A DNA stretch of 64,000 bases from Anaeromyxobacter dehalogenans 2CP-1. Its GTDB lineage: Bacteria; Myxococcota; Myxococcia; Myxococcales; Anaeromyxobacteraceae. The notes beneath the pieces are model-generated. The model saw only the letters and a list, made by a program, of their open reading frames with translations. It did no database searches and was not told the origin of the DNA. This document shows positions 25,763 to 34,479 of this stretch, piece by piece (the first letter of the stretch is position 1; every line of letters starts with the position of its first letter). The stretch covers positions 1,624,001-1,688,000 of the forward strand of contig NC_011891.1 of assembly GCF_000022145.1 (NCBI RefSeq), in the 5' to 3' direction. Both the position numbers and the translations under genes were made by a program.

Positions 25763-27618
25763 CGGGCGTGCTCCGGCTGCTCCGGCGGGACGGCGGGGTG
25801 CGCCGGCGGCGGCGCAGGGACGGGGGCGGGCGCGGTGGGCGGCGCCGCGGCGGGCGGGGTGGCGCCGCGCTCGCTCCAGGGCGCCGGCAGGATGGGGCTG
25901 CGGTCGGTGGCGCGCGCCACCCGCTGCAGCTCCAGCTCGGCGATCAGCACCGCCGGCGCGACGGTGGACACCGGTACGTAGCCGCTCTCCGCGCCGCAGT
26001 AGCCGTTGAAGACGCGGGGGCGCTCGCCCGTGGCGAGGACCTTGTTGATCGCGGTGAGCGGCGTCCCGACCAGCTCCACGCCGCGGACCAGCTCCTCCGC
26101 GCCGGTGCGGGCGTCCACCCGGTACACCAGGCGCGGGGTGCCCTTGAACGCCTGGTACCCCATCGACATGGTGTTGGTGTTGCCGCCGGTGATGTCGCGG
26201 ATGACGAGCCCGTACGGCTTGCCCTGCCGCCGCGCCTCGGCCATCAGCATGCGCTTCAGCTCGGCCGCGCCGGCGCGCTTGCGCGACTCCACCACGAGGT
26301 TCGCCATGCGCGCCACCGGCTGGCGCCCGGCCTGGGCGCGGCCGTGGCCGTTGGAGCGGTCGAACGGCTTCACCGGACGGCGCGAGAGCAGGAAGCTCTC
26401 CAGCCGGCCGTCGCGGACCAGCACCGTGCGGCGCGCCGGGACGCCCTGCTCGTCGAAGCCGTAGGTGCCGTTCAGCGCGACGCCGTCCACGCGATCGGCG
26501 GTGGGATCGTCCACCACCGTCAGGAACGGCGGCAGCACCGGCCGCCCCACCTGTCCCTTGAACGTCTGGCCGTCCTGCTCGTCCTCCATCCGCTCGCCCT
26601 CGAGCCGGTGGCCCACCGCCTCGTGGAACAGCACGCCCGCCGCCTCCGGCTCGAGCACCGCCGGGCCGGTGTACGGGTCGATGGCGGGCGCGCGGCGCAG
26701 CGCCTCCAGCTCGGCGATGACGGTGCCGGCGGCCGCGCGGAGCGCCTCGGGCGAGGGCAGCTCGGCCTCGCTGCGGGCGTAGAAGTCGCGGCCGTCCTCA
26801 AGGAGCTGGCCGTCCGGCGCGCGCGCCACGGCCTCGAGGTGGACGGAGTAGACGGTCCGCTCGGTCACGAGCGCCGACCCCTCGCTGGAGGTGAACCAGC
26901 GGACCTGCTTCTCGGCCGAGACCCGGAGCTGCGCGTCGAAGACGTCGGGGTGCTCGCGGAACCGGGCGGTGACCTCGCGCACCACGCCCTTCCAGCGCGC
27001 GCGGTCGAACGCGAACGGGCGCGGTGGGTCCACGTGGCGGGCGGGCGGCTCGCGGGAGAAGCTGGGCGGCCGGTCGGCGTCGTCCTGACGGTACACCGCG
27101 CGCGACTTCTTCTTGAAGTACGAGGAGAGCGCCTCCTTGTACTTCTCGTCGGTGGCGAGCCAGAGCGCGTTCCGGAGCGCGCCCACGTCGCCGTCGAGCG
27201 GCGCGTCGCGGGGCGCGTACCAGCCCGGCCCGGCGTCGCCGCCGCCGATCACGATGGTGTTCTCCTCCGGCGCGGACGAGTCGAGCTCGTAGCTCCCCAC
27301 CCGCAGGTCCACCGCCAGGCTCCGGTCGCGCCGCGAGCGGTCGTCGAAGATGGCCCCGTAGCGCCCGCTCACCTCCTCGCGCGCCACCTCGGTCACCTGG
27401 TACGACGCGAAGTAGGGCGCCTCGTAGCCCTTCAGCCGGAGCCGCTCCATCGAGCGGGCCAGCTCCGCGCGCATGGCCTCGAGCGTGCCGAGGCGCGCGT
27501 CGGGCGCGTCCTGCACGCCGGGCGCGGCGGCGCCGGGGAAGGCGGCGGCGAGCAGCAGGAGGGGGACGAGCAGTCGGGCGGTGCGCAAGCGGGACCTCGG
27601 GAGCCTGATCCCGCCCAT
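25759..27618 (-). CDS. Secreted TldD/PmbA-family metalloprotease
   Basis: TldD-type proteases degrade unfolded or modified peptides. The 619-residue protein has the active-site H332-EAVGH337 within a conserved LFHEAVGHRLEGERMEDEQ, VDGVALNGTYGFDEQG, and the C-terminal domain with GGNTNTMSMGYQAFKG. Unlike the cytoplasmic TldD of E. coli it carries an N-terminal signal peptide (LLVPLLLLAAAFPGAAA), so it is exported, and it has a Pro/Ala-rich tail. No PmbA partner is adjacent; the 162-residue gene overlaps its 3' end. A TTG about ten codons in is an alternative start. Confidence 0.88.
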   Translation of the reverse strand: MGGIRLPRSRLRTARLLVPLLLLAAAFPGAAAPGVQDAPDARLGTLEAMRAELARSMERLRLKGYEAPYFASYQVTEVAREEVSGRYGAIFDDRSRRDRSLAVDLRVGSYELDSSAPEENTIVIGGGDAGPGWYAPRDAPLDGDVGALRNALWLATDEKYKEALSSYFKKKSRAVYRQDDADRPPSFSREPPARHVDPPRPFAFDRARWKGVVREVTARFREHPDVFDAQLRVSAEKQVRWFTSSEGSALVTERTVYSVHLEAVARAPDGQLLEDGRDFYARSEAELPSPEALRAAAGTVIAELEALRRAPAIDPYTGPAVLEPEAAGVLFHEAVGHRLEGERMEDEQDGQTFKGQVGRPVLPPFLTVVDDPTADRVDGVALNGTYGFDEQGVPARRTVLVRDGRLESFLLSRRPVKPFDRSNGHGRAQAGRQPVARMANLVVESRKRAGAAELKRMLMAEARRQGKPYGLVIRDITGGNTNTMSMGYQAFKGTPRLVYRVDARTGAEELVRGVELVGTPLTAINKVLATGERPRVFNGYCGAESGYVPVSTVAPAVLIAELELQRVARATDRSPILPAPWSERGATPPAAAPPTAPAPVPAPPPAHPAVPPEQPEHAR

Positions 27619-27693
27619 GTAGCACGGGCCCAGCGCCCGCGCTTCACCGCATCCCGCGGCGAGCGCCCCGCGGGTCCGCCGGGCCGGGCCCGC

Positions 27694-29040
27694 TCAGGCC
27701 TTCACGATCCTCTCGCGCCCGACGCGCACCGCGCGGCAGGCGTTGCGCGTGTCCACCACCAGGCGGGCGCGCTCCACCACGCGCGCGTAGTCCACGCAGC
27801 CGTGGTCGGTGGCGACCAGCACCGCGTCGGCGGTCTCGAGCGCCTCGTCGGTGAGCGGCACGCTGACCATGTCGAGCCGGTGCTGGCGCATGCGCGGGAC
27901 CCGGGGGACGTAGGGGTCGTGGTAGACCACCTCCGCGCCGCGCTCCTGCAGGAGCTCGATGATGCGGACCGCCGGGCTCTCGCGCATGTCGTCCACGTCC
28001 TTCTTGTAGGCGATGCCCAGCACCAGCACCTTCGCGCCCTTCAGCGTGCGGCCGCGCGCGTCGAGCGCCTCCATGGTCCGGTGCACCACGTAGCGCGGCA
28101 TCTCGGTGTTCACCTCGCCGGCCAGCTCGATGAAGCGCGTCTGGAACTCGAACTGCCGCGCCTTCCACGTCAGGTAGAACGGGTCGATGGGGATGCAGTG
28201 GCCGCCCAGGCCCGGGCCGGGCTGGAACGGCATGAAGCCGAACGGCTTGGTGGACGCGGCGTCGATGACCTCGTTCACGTCCAGGTCCATCCGGTGGCAG
28301 AGGATCTTCAGCTCGTTCACCAGCGCGATGTTCACGCTGCGGAACACGTTCTCGAGCAGCTTCGTCATCTCGGCCACCCGGGTGGACGAGACCGGCACCA
28401 CGCGGTCGAACGCCGACGCGTAGAGCGCGAGCGCCGCCTCGAGGCACGACGGCGTGTAGCCGCCGACGATCTTGGGGATGGCGTGGGTGGCCACGCCCGA
28501 GCCGGGGTCCTCGCGCTCGGGCGAGAACGCCAGGAAGAAGTCGCGCCCCGCGCGCAGCCCGCTGCCGCGCTCCAGGATGGGCAGCAGCACCTCCTCGGTG
28601 GTGCCCGGGTACGAGGTGGACTCGAGCACCACCGCCTGGCCCGCGCGGAGGTGCGGCGCGATCGCCTCGCCGGTCCGCTCGACGAAGGACAGGTCCGGCT
28701 CGCGCTCCCGGGTGAGCGGCGTGGGCACGCAGATCACCACCGCGTCGCAGGCGGTCACGCGGGCGAACTCGGTGGTGGCCTCGAGGCGGCCGTCCCGCAC
28801 CGCGTCGCGCACCGCGGCGCCGTCCACGGTCCGCAGGTAGCTGCGCCCCTCGCCCACCGCGCGCGCCTTGTCCGGATCGACGTCCACGCCCAGCGCGGAC
28901 AGGCCGCGGCGGGCGAAGGTGAGGGCGAGCGGCAGGCCGACGTAGCCGAGCCCCACCACCGCCACCCGGGCGGTGCGGGCGGCGAGGCGGGAGAGCAGGT
29001 CGGTGGCGTGGTCGGGCTCGGCGGCGTGGGTCTCGATCAT
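27694..29040 (-). CDS. Nucleotide-sugar dehydrogenase (UDP-GlcNAc/UDP-sugar 6-dehydrogenase family)
   Basis: This 448-residue enzyme oxidises a UDP-hexose or UDP-N-acetylhexosamine to the uronic acid with two NAD+. It has the Rossmann motif VVGLGYVGLPLALTFA, the VCVPTPL and ESTSYPGTT segments, FSPEREDPGS, the catalytic cysteine in GGHCIPIDPFYLTW, and the C-terminal NAD/UDP domain. The signature CIPIDP and YKKDVDDMRESP fit the WbpA/TviB (UDP-N-acetyl) branch more than UDP-glucose dehydrogenase. The ATG overlaps the stop of the heparinase-like gene by four bases. It probably feeds an acidic exopolysaccharide. Confidence 0.9.
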   Translation of the reverse strand: MIETHAAEPDHATDLLSRLAARTARVAVVGLGYVGLPLALTFARRGLSALGVDVDPDKARAVGEGRSYLRTVDGAAVRDAVRDGRLEATTEFARVTACDAVVICVPTPLTREREPDLSFVERTGEAIAPHLRAGQAVVLESTSYPGTTEEVLLPILERGSGLRAGRDFFLAFSPEREDPGSGVATHAIPKIVGGYTPSCLEAALALYASAFDRVVPVSSTRVAEMTKLLENVFRSVNIALVNELKILCHRMDLDVNEVIDAASTKPFGFMPFQPGPGLGGHCIPIDPFYLTWKARQFEFQTRFIELAGEVNTEMPRYVVHRTMEALDARGRTLKGAKVLVLGIAYKKDVDDMRESPAVRIIELLQERGAEVVYHDPYVPRVPRMRQHRLDMVSVPLTDEALETADAVLVATDHGCVDYARVVERARLVVDTRNACRAVRVGRERIVKA

Positions 29041-31145
29041 CGGGGGTGACTCCCTTCGGCTTCGACGTGGAGGAACAGCGTGGCGAGCGCGGCCGGACAG
29101 GCCAGCGGGCCGGCCAGCGTCGCGACGGACGCGGGGACGAGCTCGCCGTAGCCCGGCGAGCGCAGCGAGGGCGCCAGCTCGGGCGCGAGGCCCGCCGGCG
29201 CCGAGAACGCGACGAGGAGGTGTCCGGCCGGGCCGAGCGGCACCTCGATCACCCGCGCCGGATCCGCGGGCCGGCGCAGGCGGGCCAGCCGGGCGAGGCG
29301 CGCGAGCGCGGCGGCCTCGGCGGCGGTGGCCTCGCGGACCTGCGGCGCCGGGTGCGCGAGCGGCCAGCGCAGCTCCACCGCGTGCGTGCCGCGGCCCGCC
29401 AGCCGGTCGACCACCACCAGGCCGCCGTCGGCGAGCGCGAGCTCGCGCCGGTGGACCACGCCCGCGCGCGCCACGAAGCCGCGGTGCTCGCCGGCGAGCC
29501 GCTCCGCCTCGCCGCCCGGAGCGAACGCGAGCAGCCGCGCGCCGGCCGCGTCCGGCAGCGCGAACAGCCGGCCGGGCGGGATGGGCGACTGCTCCAGGCC
29601 GTCCACCGTCACGGTGGCGTGCGCGCGGGTGGACCGGAACGCGTCGCGCACCTCGGGGGCGCGCCCGTACACCGGCATGCCCGGATCGCATACCGCCAGC
29701 GCGCCGGCGGCGCGCAGCTCGAAGGAGAGCTTGTCGTTGTGGTCGTGCCCGCCGACGCCCCGCTGGCCGTGCGGGCCGCAGGAGACGAACGCCTCCAGCG
29801 CGCCGCGGCGGAGCGCGTGCACGCCGGCCGCCGGGAACGAGACGCTGCCGGGCGGCGGGCCGGGCCGGGCGCGGGCGAGCCAGTCGAGCGCCTCCGGCCC
29901 GAGCAGCCACGCCGCCTCCAGCGCGTCGTCCGGCGGCGCGCCGGGGCGGAGCAGCGCCGGATCGCGGAACAGCGCGGCGCCCAGCGCGCAGAGGTAGCCC
30001 GCCTCGGTGGGGCCGCGGGCGCGGAGCGCGAGCGCGTGGCCGGAGTCGTTGTCGCCGAGCTGCGGCAGGTCGCCGGACGCGGCGGCGAGCGCGCGGGTGG
30101 CCCGGAACATCGCGTGCAGCCGCCAGGGCTTCTGGGGCGGGGCGCCGCCGGCGCGCGCGAGCAGGAAGCCGGCCGCGAACAGCTCCAGCGAGAAGCGGTG
30201 GTACGGCACCGAGCCCTCGAAGCTGGTGCCCTCCGCGTGCACCTGCTCCGCGAGCGTCCGCGCCAGCCCGCCCGCCGCGAGCGCGCGCCAGCGGGGCGCC
30301 TCCGGCCACTCCGGCAGCGCCTCGGCGCAGGCGAGCAGGCCGAGCCAGTCGCACACCAGGTGGTTGTTGGGGACGGCGCCGCCGTCCTCGAGGTTCGCGA
30401 GCACGAAGCGGCCGCTCGCCACCAGCAGCCGCGCCGCCTCCGCCGCGAGCGACGGCGCCGGTGCGCGGCGCAGCGCGAGCACCCACAGCGCCGTGGCGAG
30501 GTGCCAGGCGCGCAGCCCCGCCTCCATGGCGCAGGTCCAGTGGACGCCGCGGCCCACCGGGTTCTGCGCCGCGAAGTCGGTCACCGACGCGGCGAGCGCC
30601 TCCGCCAGCAGGTCGCTGGCGGCGGCGCGCGGATGGAGCGCGGCGCCGCACGCGAGCGCGACCCAGTGCTCGCCCCGCCCCATCGCCCACGCCATCTTGG
30701 GATCGAGCCCGGGCGCCGGCGGCAGCGCCGCCGAGGGCGCCCGCCCGTCGAAGCGGCCGCCGTGGATCGGATCGCGCTGCCAGTCGGTGCCGCCGTCGGC
30801 GCGGCGGACGTCCACCTCGCGCCCGTACACCACCAGCCGTCCGGCCGCCGCCGCCTCGGCCCGCGCCAGCGCCCGCTCGACCTCGCCGGGCATGCGCTGC
30901 TCGAGCGCGCGGCGCAGGGCCTCCGGGCTCCAGGCCGGGCGCGCCGGGCGGGGCCGCGCCAGCAGCGCGGCCAGCCCCGCCGGCCCGTCGCAGCCGAGCG
31001 CCTCGAGCAGGGCTCGCGGCGACGGCGCGAGCGGCGGCGCCAGCCGGTTGCGGGCGCCCCGCACGGCGCGGCGCGCCGCGGTGGCGAGCAGCCGGTGCGG
31101 CGGCACGCGGGCCGCCAGGTATCCGTAGTAGCCGATCGCGCCCAT
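29037..31145 (-). CDS. Heparinase II/III-like polysaccharide lyase family protein
   Basis: The 702-residue protein has an N-terminal alpha/alpha-toroid region with PNNHLVCDWLGLLACAEALP and the EGTSFEGSVPYHRFSLELFA motif (active-site Tyr/His zone), followed by the heparinase II/III beta-sandwich with VGGHDHNDKLSFEL and the RSTRAHATVTVDG loop. Members cleave or edit uronic-acid-containing polysaccharides and often lie in exopolysaccharide loci. No signal peptide is obvious, so a cytoplasmic or non-classical location is possible. It is coupled to the nucleotide-sugar dehydrogenase, which makes such acids. Confidence 0.85.
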   Translation of the reverse strand: MGAIGYYGYLAARVPPHRLLATAARRAVRGARNRLAPPLAPSPRALLEALGCDGPAGLAALLARPRPARPAWSPEALRRALEQRMPGEVERALARAEAAAAGRLVVYGREVDVRRADGGTDWQRDPIHGGRFDGRAPSAALPPAPGLDPKMAWAMGRGEHWVALACGAALHPRAAASDLLAEALAASVTDFAAQNPVGRGVHWTCAMEAGLRAWHLATALWVLALRRAPAPSLAAEAARLLVASGRFVLANLEDGGAVPNNHLVCDWLGLLACAEALPEWPEAPRWRALAAGGLARTLAEQVHAEGTSFEGSVPYHRFSLELFAAGFLLARAGGAPPQKPWRLHAMFRATRALAAASGDLPQLGDNDSGHALALRARGPTEAGYLCALGAALFRDPALLRPGAPPDDALEAAWLLGPEALDWLARARPGPPPGSVSFPAAGVHALRRGALEAFVSCGPHGQRGVGGHDHNDKLSFELRAAGALAVCDPGMPVYGRAPEVRDAFRSTRAHATVTVDGLEQSPIPPGRLFALPDAAGARLLAFAPGGEAERLAGEHRGFVARAGVVHRRELALADGGLVVVDRLAGRGTHAVELRWPLAHPAPQVREATAAEAAALARLARLARLRRPADPARVIEVPLGPAGHLLVAFSAPAGLAPELAPSLRSPGYGELVPASVATLAGPLACPAALATLFLHVEAEGSHPR

Positions 31146-31481
31146 CCCGCCCCGATGCTTCCGTTCCGGGCCCCCCGCCCGCGCGGCCGGGAGCCGGGGT
31201 GATCACCCCGTGCCGCCCCGCCGGTCCTGGTGCCGCAAAGCAAAGGCCCGGCCACGCGCGCCGCCACGCCCCGGAGGCGAGCGCGCGCGCGGGCGAGGCG
31301 CGCCGTGCCCTCCGGCGGTGGCGCGGCGTTCGCCGGATGGGAAGCGCCGTTCCCACGGCCGCCCGCGCGAGCGGTGGCGGGGCTGCGCGGCAGCGGTCCG
31401 CGTCCCCTGGCCGGCGGCTTGCTAACCGACTCCGCGGACCCGGCCGGTTCCGGGTCTTGGACGCGTTCCCGGGAGGCTGGC
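31146..31481. other. Divergent intergenic region with a palindrome
   Basis: This 336-base interval separates the heparinase-like gene (minus) from the RsbRD-like gene (plus). I find no convincing gene. It contains a 14-base perfect palindrome, GGGGTGATCACCCC, at 31196-31209, about 50 bases upstream of the heparinase-like start, and a GGGAGG ribosome-binding site just before the right-hand gene. Confidence 0.5.
31196..31209. promoter_or_regulatory. 14-bp palindrome upstream of the heparinase-like operon
   Basis: GGGGTGATCACCCC is a perfect inverted repeat centred on GATC, placed where an operator for the minus-strand heparinase/dehydrogenase operon would be expected. The symmetry is seen; its use as a binding site is inferred. 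Confidence 0.35.
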
Positions 31482-32051
31482 GTGGGTGCGGTGGCGGTGG
31501 GGCTCCTCATCGAGGAGCAGCGGGGCGAGATCGCCGAGGCGTGGCGGCGCGCGGTCGCGAACGAGCTGGGGGGCGAGGAGGCGATCGGCTTCGCGATCGG
31601 GCCGCTCCTGCGCGAGCTGTCGCTTGCGCTCCGGGGCGATGCGCCGCCCGGGCGGGCCGCGCGCGCCGCCGACGGGTTGCTGCGCTGCGGGGTGCTGGTC
31701 CGCTCCGGCGCGCCGCCCGCGCGCGTGGCGCGGGAGTTCAAGCTGCTCCACCGCGCGCTCTGGGACACGCTGCGGCGGGCCGGGCGGATCGTGGCCATCG
31801 ACGAGCGGCGCGCCGCGGACGAGTGGCTCGACGAGGCGCTCGCCGCCGCGCTCGAGCGCCTGGACCGCGTGCGCATGCGCATCGACCTGCTGGAGCGCGG
31901 GCCGGCGGTGATCGCGCCCGCGCGCGAGGGCGGCCTCGCGACGCCGCACCCGGGTTCGCTCCGGCCTCCGCCGCTGCCGTCGCAGCGCGCGGCCGCGACG
32001 CCGCCGCCGCTCCCGGGCGCCGTGGCGGCCCCGTGGCAGCCGGGCGACTGA
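31482..32051 (+). CDS. RsbRD N-terminal-like helical domain protein
   Basis: The 189-residue protein is mostly helical from residue 5 to 140 (GLLIEEQRGEIAEAWRRAVA, EFKLLHRALWDTLRRAGR, ADEWLDEALAAALERLDRV) with a Pro-rich tail. This pattern resembles the sensory N-terminal domain found before RsbR-type antagonists and some histidine kinases in myxobacteria, here without any output domain. The GTG at 31482 is chosen because GGGAGG stands six bases upstream; a longer frame starting near 31230 is Arg/Ala-rich and unlikely. Family call is moderate. Confidence 0.6.
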   Translation: MGAVAVGLLIEEQRGEIAEAWRRAVANELGGEEAIGFAIGPLLRELSLALRGDAPPGRAARAADGLLRCGVLVRSGAPPARVAREFKLLHRALWDTLRRAGRIVAIDERRAADEWLDEALAAALERLDRVRMRIDLLERGPAVIAPAREGGLATPHPGSLRPPPLPSQRAAATPPPLPGAVAAPWQPGD

Positions 32052-32524
32052 TCGCTCCGCGGCGGTGCGCCGGGCCGGATCGCGGTCGCTGATCGCGGTC
32101 GGTGTTCGGACGCAGATCGCGGGCGCCGCTCGCGTTCGGGCCCTCGCCGGGAGTCCTCCGGCCCGGCGTCGCTGGGGTCTCCGGCGCGCCGCGGCCAGTG
32201 CCCGGCGCCGGCGAGCCCCAATTTCTCCACGTGCGGCGCTGCGCCCGGGGTGAGGCCCGGCGGCGCGGCGCCCGCACGCCCGGCGGCAGGGGGGCCGGCG
32301 CTGCACGCCGAGTGACGTGCTCGCAGCGAAAGAACGAGCGGGCGAGCCCGGTGTAGGCTCAGGTGAGGGAGTGCGGTCGGAGTGGCGGCGCGCGTGGGAT
32401 GGCATGCGCGCGCGGCCGACCTGCACCCTCTTCCACGCACCCCTGCCCCTCGGAAGGCGAGAAATTCGGTCGGTCGGCCTGTCGTTGTCCGGGCGCTGCA
32501 ACGAACCCGGAAAGGACGACCCCG
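32052..32524. other. Long leader region before the DUF4091 gene
   Basis: No gene is recognisable in these 473 bases. Near 32078-32103 a 13-base unit beginning GATCGCGGTCG is tandemly repeated, with a third partial copy after it. TAGGCT at 32354-32359 could be a -10 element, which would give a leader of about 160 bases. GGAAAGGA precedes the next ATG. Confidence 0.45.
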
Positions 32525-34354
32525 ATGAAGACCCGCCGCCGAGCCTTCACCGCCGCCGCCAGCGCGCTGGCGCTCTCGCTGCTGCCCCTGACGGCCTCCG
32601 CCGCCGACGCCTGGGTGGCGAGCGCCACCGAGAAGATCCGGCCGGACGCGAAGGCCCGCCCCCAGACCGAGGCGCACCTCTCGGCGGCCCGGAACGAGTT
32701 CGCCGCGTTCCAGGTGGTCGTCACCGGTCCCGCGAAGCGCGTCACCGCCCGCGTCGAAGGGCTGGACGGGATGGACGCCACGCTGTTCCGCGTGGACACG
32801 CTCGACGTGACCAGCCCGTCCGCGGTGGACGGCGGCACCGGCCGCTGGCCCGACGCGCTCGTCCCCGACGTGGACGACGTGGTGGGCGAGCAGCGCAACG
32901 CGTTCCCGTTCGACGTCGGCGCCGAGAGCCGCGCGGTCTGGGTGGACGTGCACGTGCCCGCCGACGCGCGCTCGGGCGTCTACCAGGGCGCGGTGGTGAT
33001 CTCCTCGGACGCGGGCGAGGCGCGCGTGCCGGTGGTGCTGAGCGTGTACGACTTCGTGCTCCCGTCCACCTCGTCGCTGCGGACGGCGTTCGGCCTCTCC
33101 TACGGCGTCATCGCCTCCGCCCACGGCGTGTCCGGCGACGCCGACGCGGCGCTCCGGGCCCGCTACGGCCAGCTCGCGCTCGACCACCGCATCACGCTCA
33201 CCGGCCTGAACGACGACGGCCAGCACGCCGACTTCGGCCACCTCGACCGCTTCTACGGCCCGCTCATCGCCGGGACCGCCCCGACCCGCCTCGAGGGCGC
33301 GAAGCTCACCGCGGTGAAGTACGTGGGCGGCCGCACCAGCGTGGACGAGCACGCCGCCTGGGCGAAGCACGCGCGCGAGCAGGGCTGGTTCGATCGGCTG
33401 TTCGACTACACCTGCGACGAGCCGCCGCTCACCTGCGCCTGGAGCGACATCCCGGCGCGCGCCGGCGCGGCGAAGCAGGGCGACCCCGAGTTCCGGACGC
33501 TCGTGACCACGCAGCTCTGGGACGCCGAGGACCACGGCGTCGCCGACGACATCGACGTCATGGTGCCGGTGGTGAACTGGATGGACGACCGGCCGGGCAG
33601 CGCCGTCGCCGGGGACCAGCGCGACCGGTACGATCCGTTCCTCGCCTCGGGCCCGCGCAAGGAGCTCTGGCTGTACCAGAGCTGCATGAGCCACGGCTGC
33701 GGCGGGACGGTGAACATCGGGTCGCCCTCCGAGTCCGACCGCTACTTCACCGGCTGGCCGAGCTACATGGTCGACGCCTCCGCCTCGCGGAACCGCGCCA
33801 TGGAGTGGATCACGTTCCTCGAGCGCGCCAGCGGCGAGCTGTACTGGGAGACGGCCTACAGCTTCCGCGCCGACCCGTGGTCGAGGCAGTGGGACTTCTC
33901 CGGCAACGGCGACGGGACCCTGTTCTACCCCGGCAAGCCCGCCCGCATCGGCGGCAAGACCGACGTCCCGGTGGCCTCGGTGCGCCTGAAGATGATCCGC
34001 GCCGGCATGCAGGACTACGAGTACCTGAAGGCGCTCGCCGACGCCGGCGACCCCGAGCTGGCCCGCAAGATCGCGCGCGACCTGTTCCCGAACGCGTGGT
34101 CCACCGACGTCGCGCCGGAGCGGTTCGACCAGGCGCGCGAGCAGATCGCGCGGCGCATCCTCGAGCTCGGCGGCAAGCCCACGCCGGCCGCGGTGGAAGC
34201 GGGCTTCTCCGGCACCCGCTCCGGCGGCGGCTGCGGCAGCGCGGGCGGGTTCGGCGGCGGCGCGCTGCTGGCGCTCCCGGCCCTGGCCCTGCTCGCGCTG
34301 GTCCCGCGGCGGCGCGCCCTGGCGCGGGCCGTGGCGGCGCTCCGGCGCCGCTGA
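32525..34354 (+). CDS. Secreted DUF4091 (glycoside-hydrolase-like) protein with MYXO-CTERM-like tail
   Basis: The 609-residue protein has a Sec signal peptide (MKTRRRAFTAAASALALSLL, cleavage after ASA), an N-terminal beta-sandwich (about 30-170; VPVVLSVYDFVLP end) and a DUF4091 region (about 180-540) related to GH123-type enzymes, with FDYTCDEPPL and the MIRAGMQDYEYLKAL motif. The last 35 residues have a Gly/Cys run, a hydrophobic helix (LLALPALALLALVP) and RRR, as in MYXO-CTERM surface-sorting tails. The tail suggests processing and surface anchoring in myxobacteria. Substrate is unknown, possibly amino-sugar glycan. The ATG has a GGAAAGGA site. Confidence 0.82.
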   Translation: MKTRRRAFTAAASALALSLLPLTASAADAWVASATEKIRPDAKARPQTEAHLSAARNEFAAFQVVVTGPAKRVTARVEGLDGMDATLFRVDTLDVTSPSAVDGGTGRWPDALVPDVDDVVGEQRNAFPFDVGAESRAVWVDVHVPADARSGVYQGAVVISSDAGEARVPVVLSVYDFVLPSTSSLRTAFGLSYGVIASAHGVSGDADAALRARYGQLALDHRITLTGLNDDGQHADFGHLDRFYGPLIAGTAPTRLEGAKLTAVKYVGGRTSVDEHAAWAKHAREQGWFDRLFDYTCDEPPLTCAWSDIPARAGAAKQGDPEFRTLVTTQLWDAEDHGVADDIDVMVPVVNWMDDRPGSAVAGDQRDRYDPFLASGPRKELWLYQSCMSHGCGGTVNIGSPSESDRYFTGWPSYMVDASASRNRAMEWITFLERASGELYWETAYSFRADPWSRQWDFSGNGDGTLFYPGKPARIGGKTDVPVASVRLKMIRAGMQDYEYLKALADAGDPELARKIARDLFPNAWSTDVAPERFDQAREQIARRILELGGKPTPAAVEAGFSGTRSGGGCGSAGGFGGGALLALPALALLALVPRRRALARAVAALRRR

Positions 34355-34441
34355 GCAGCGGTTCACGAGGGGCGGCCGGCCGGGCCGGTCGCCCCGGACC
34401 CTCCTCCGGCGGGGCGCGTCCACGCGGCGCGCCCCGCCGTT

Positions 34442-34479
34442 CCTTTCCTGGGAGTGACGGCCGGGTACAATCACGCCCG
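34442..34479 (+). promoter_or_regulatory. Promoter with leaderless spacing before the Ser/Thr kinase gene
   Basis: CCTTTCC (34442-34448) is followed after 17 bases by TACAAT (34466-34471), which ends eight bases before the GTG start codon. The same CC(C/T)TTCC plus TA-rich -10 arrangement occurs before hemB and purD. No ribosome-binding site lies between the -10 element and the start. Confidence 0.5.

Noticed and set aside
31230-31481. An 84-codon N-terminal extension of the RsbRD-like gene
   Set aside because: The extension is Arg/Pro/Ala-rich without structure, while a good ribosome-binding site directly precedes the GTG at 31482.
32363-32524. A 54-codon N-terminal extension of the DUF4091 protein, with TAGGCT just upstream of its GTG
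   Set aside because: It would bury the clear signal peptide that begins at 32525, which has its own ribosome-binding site.
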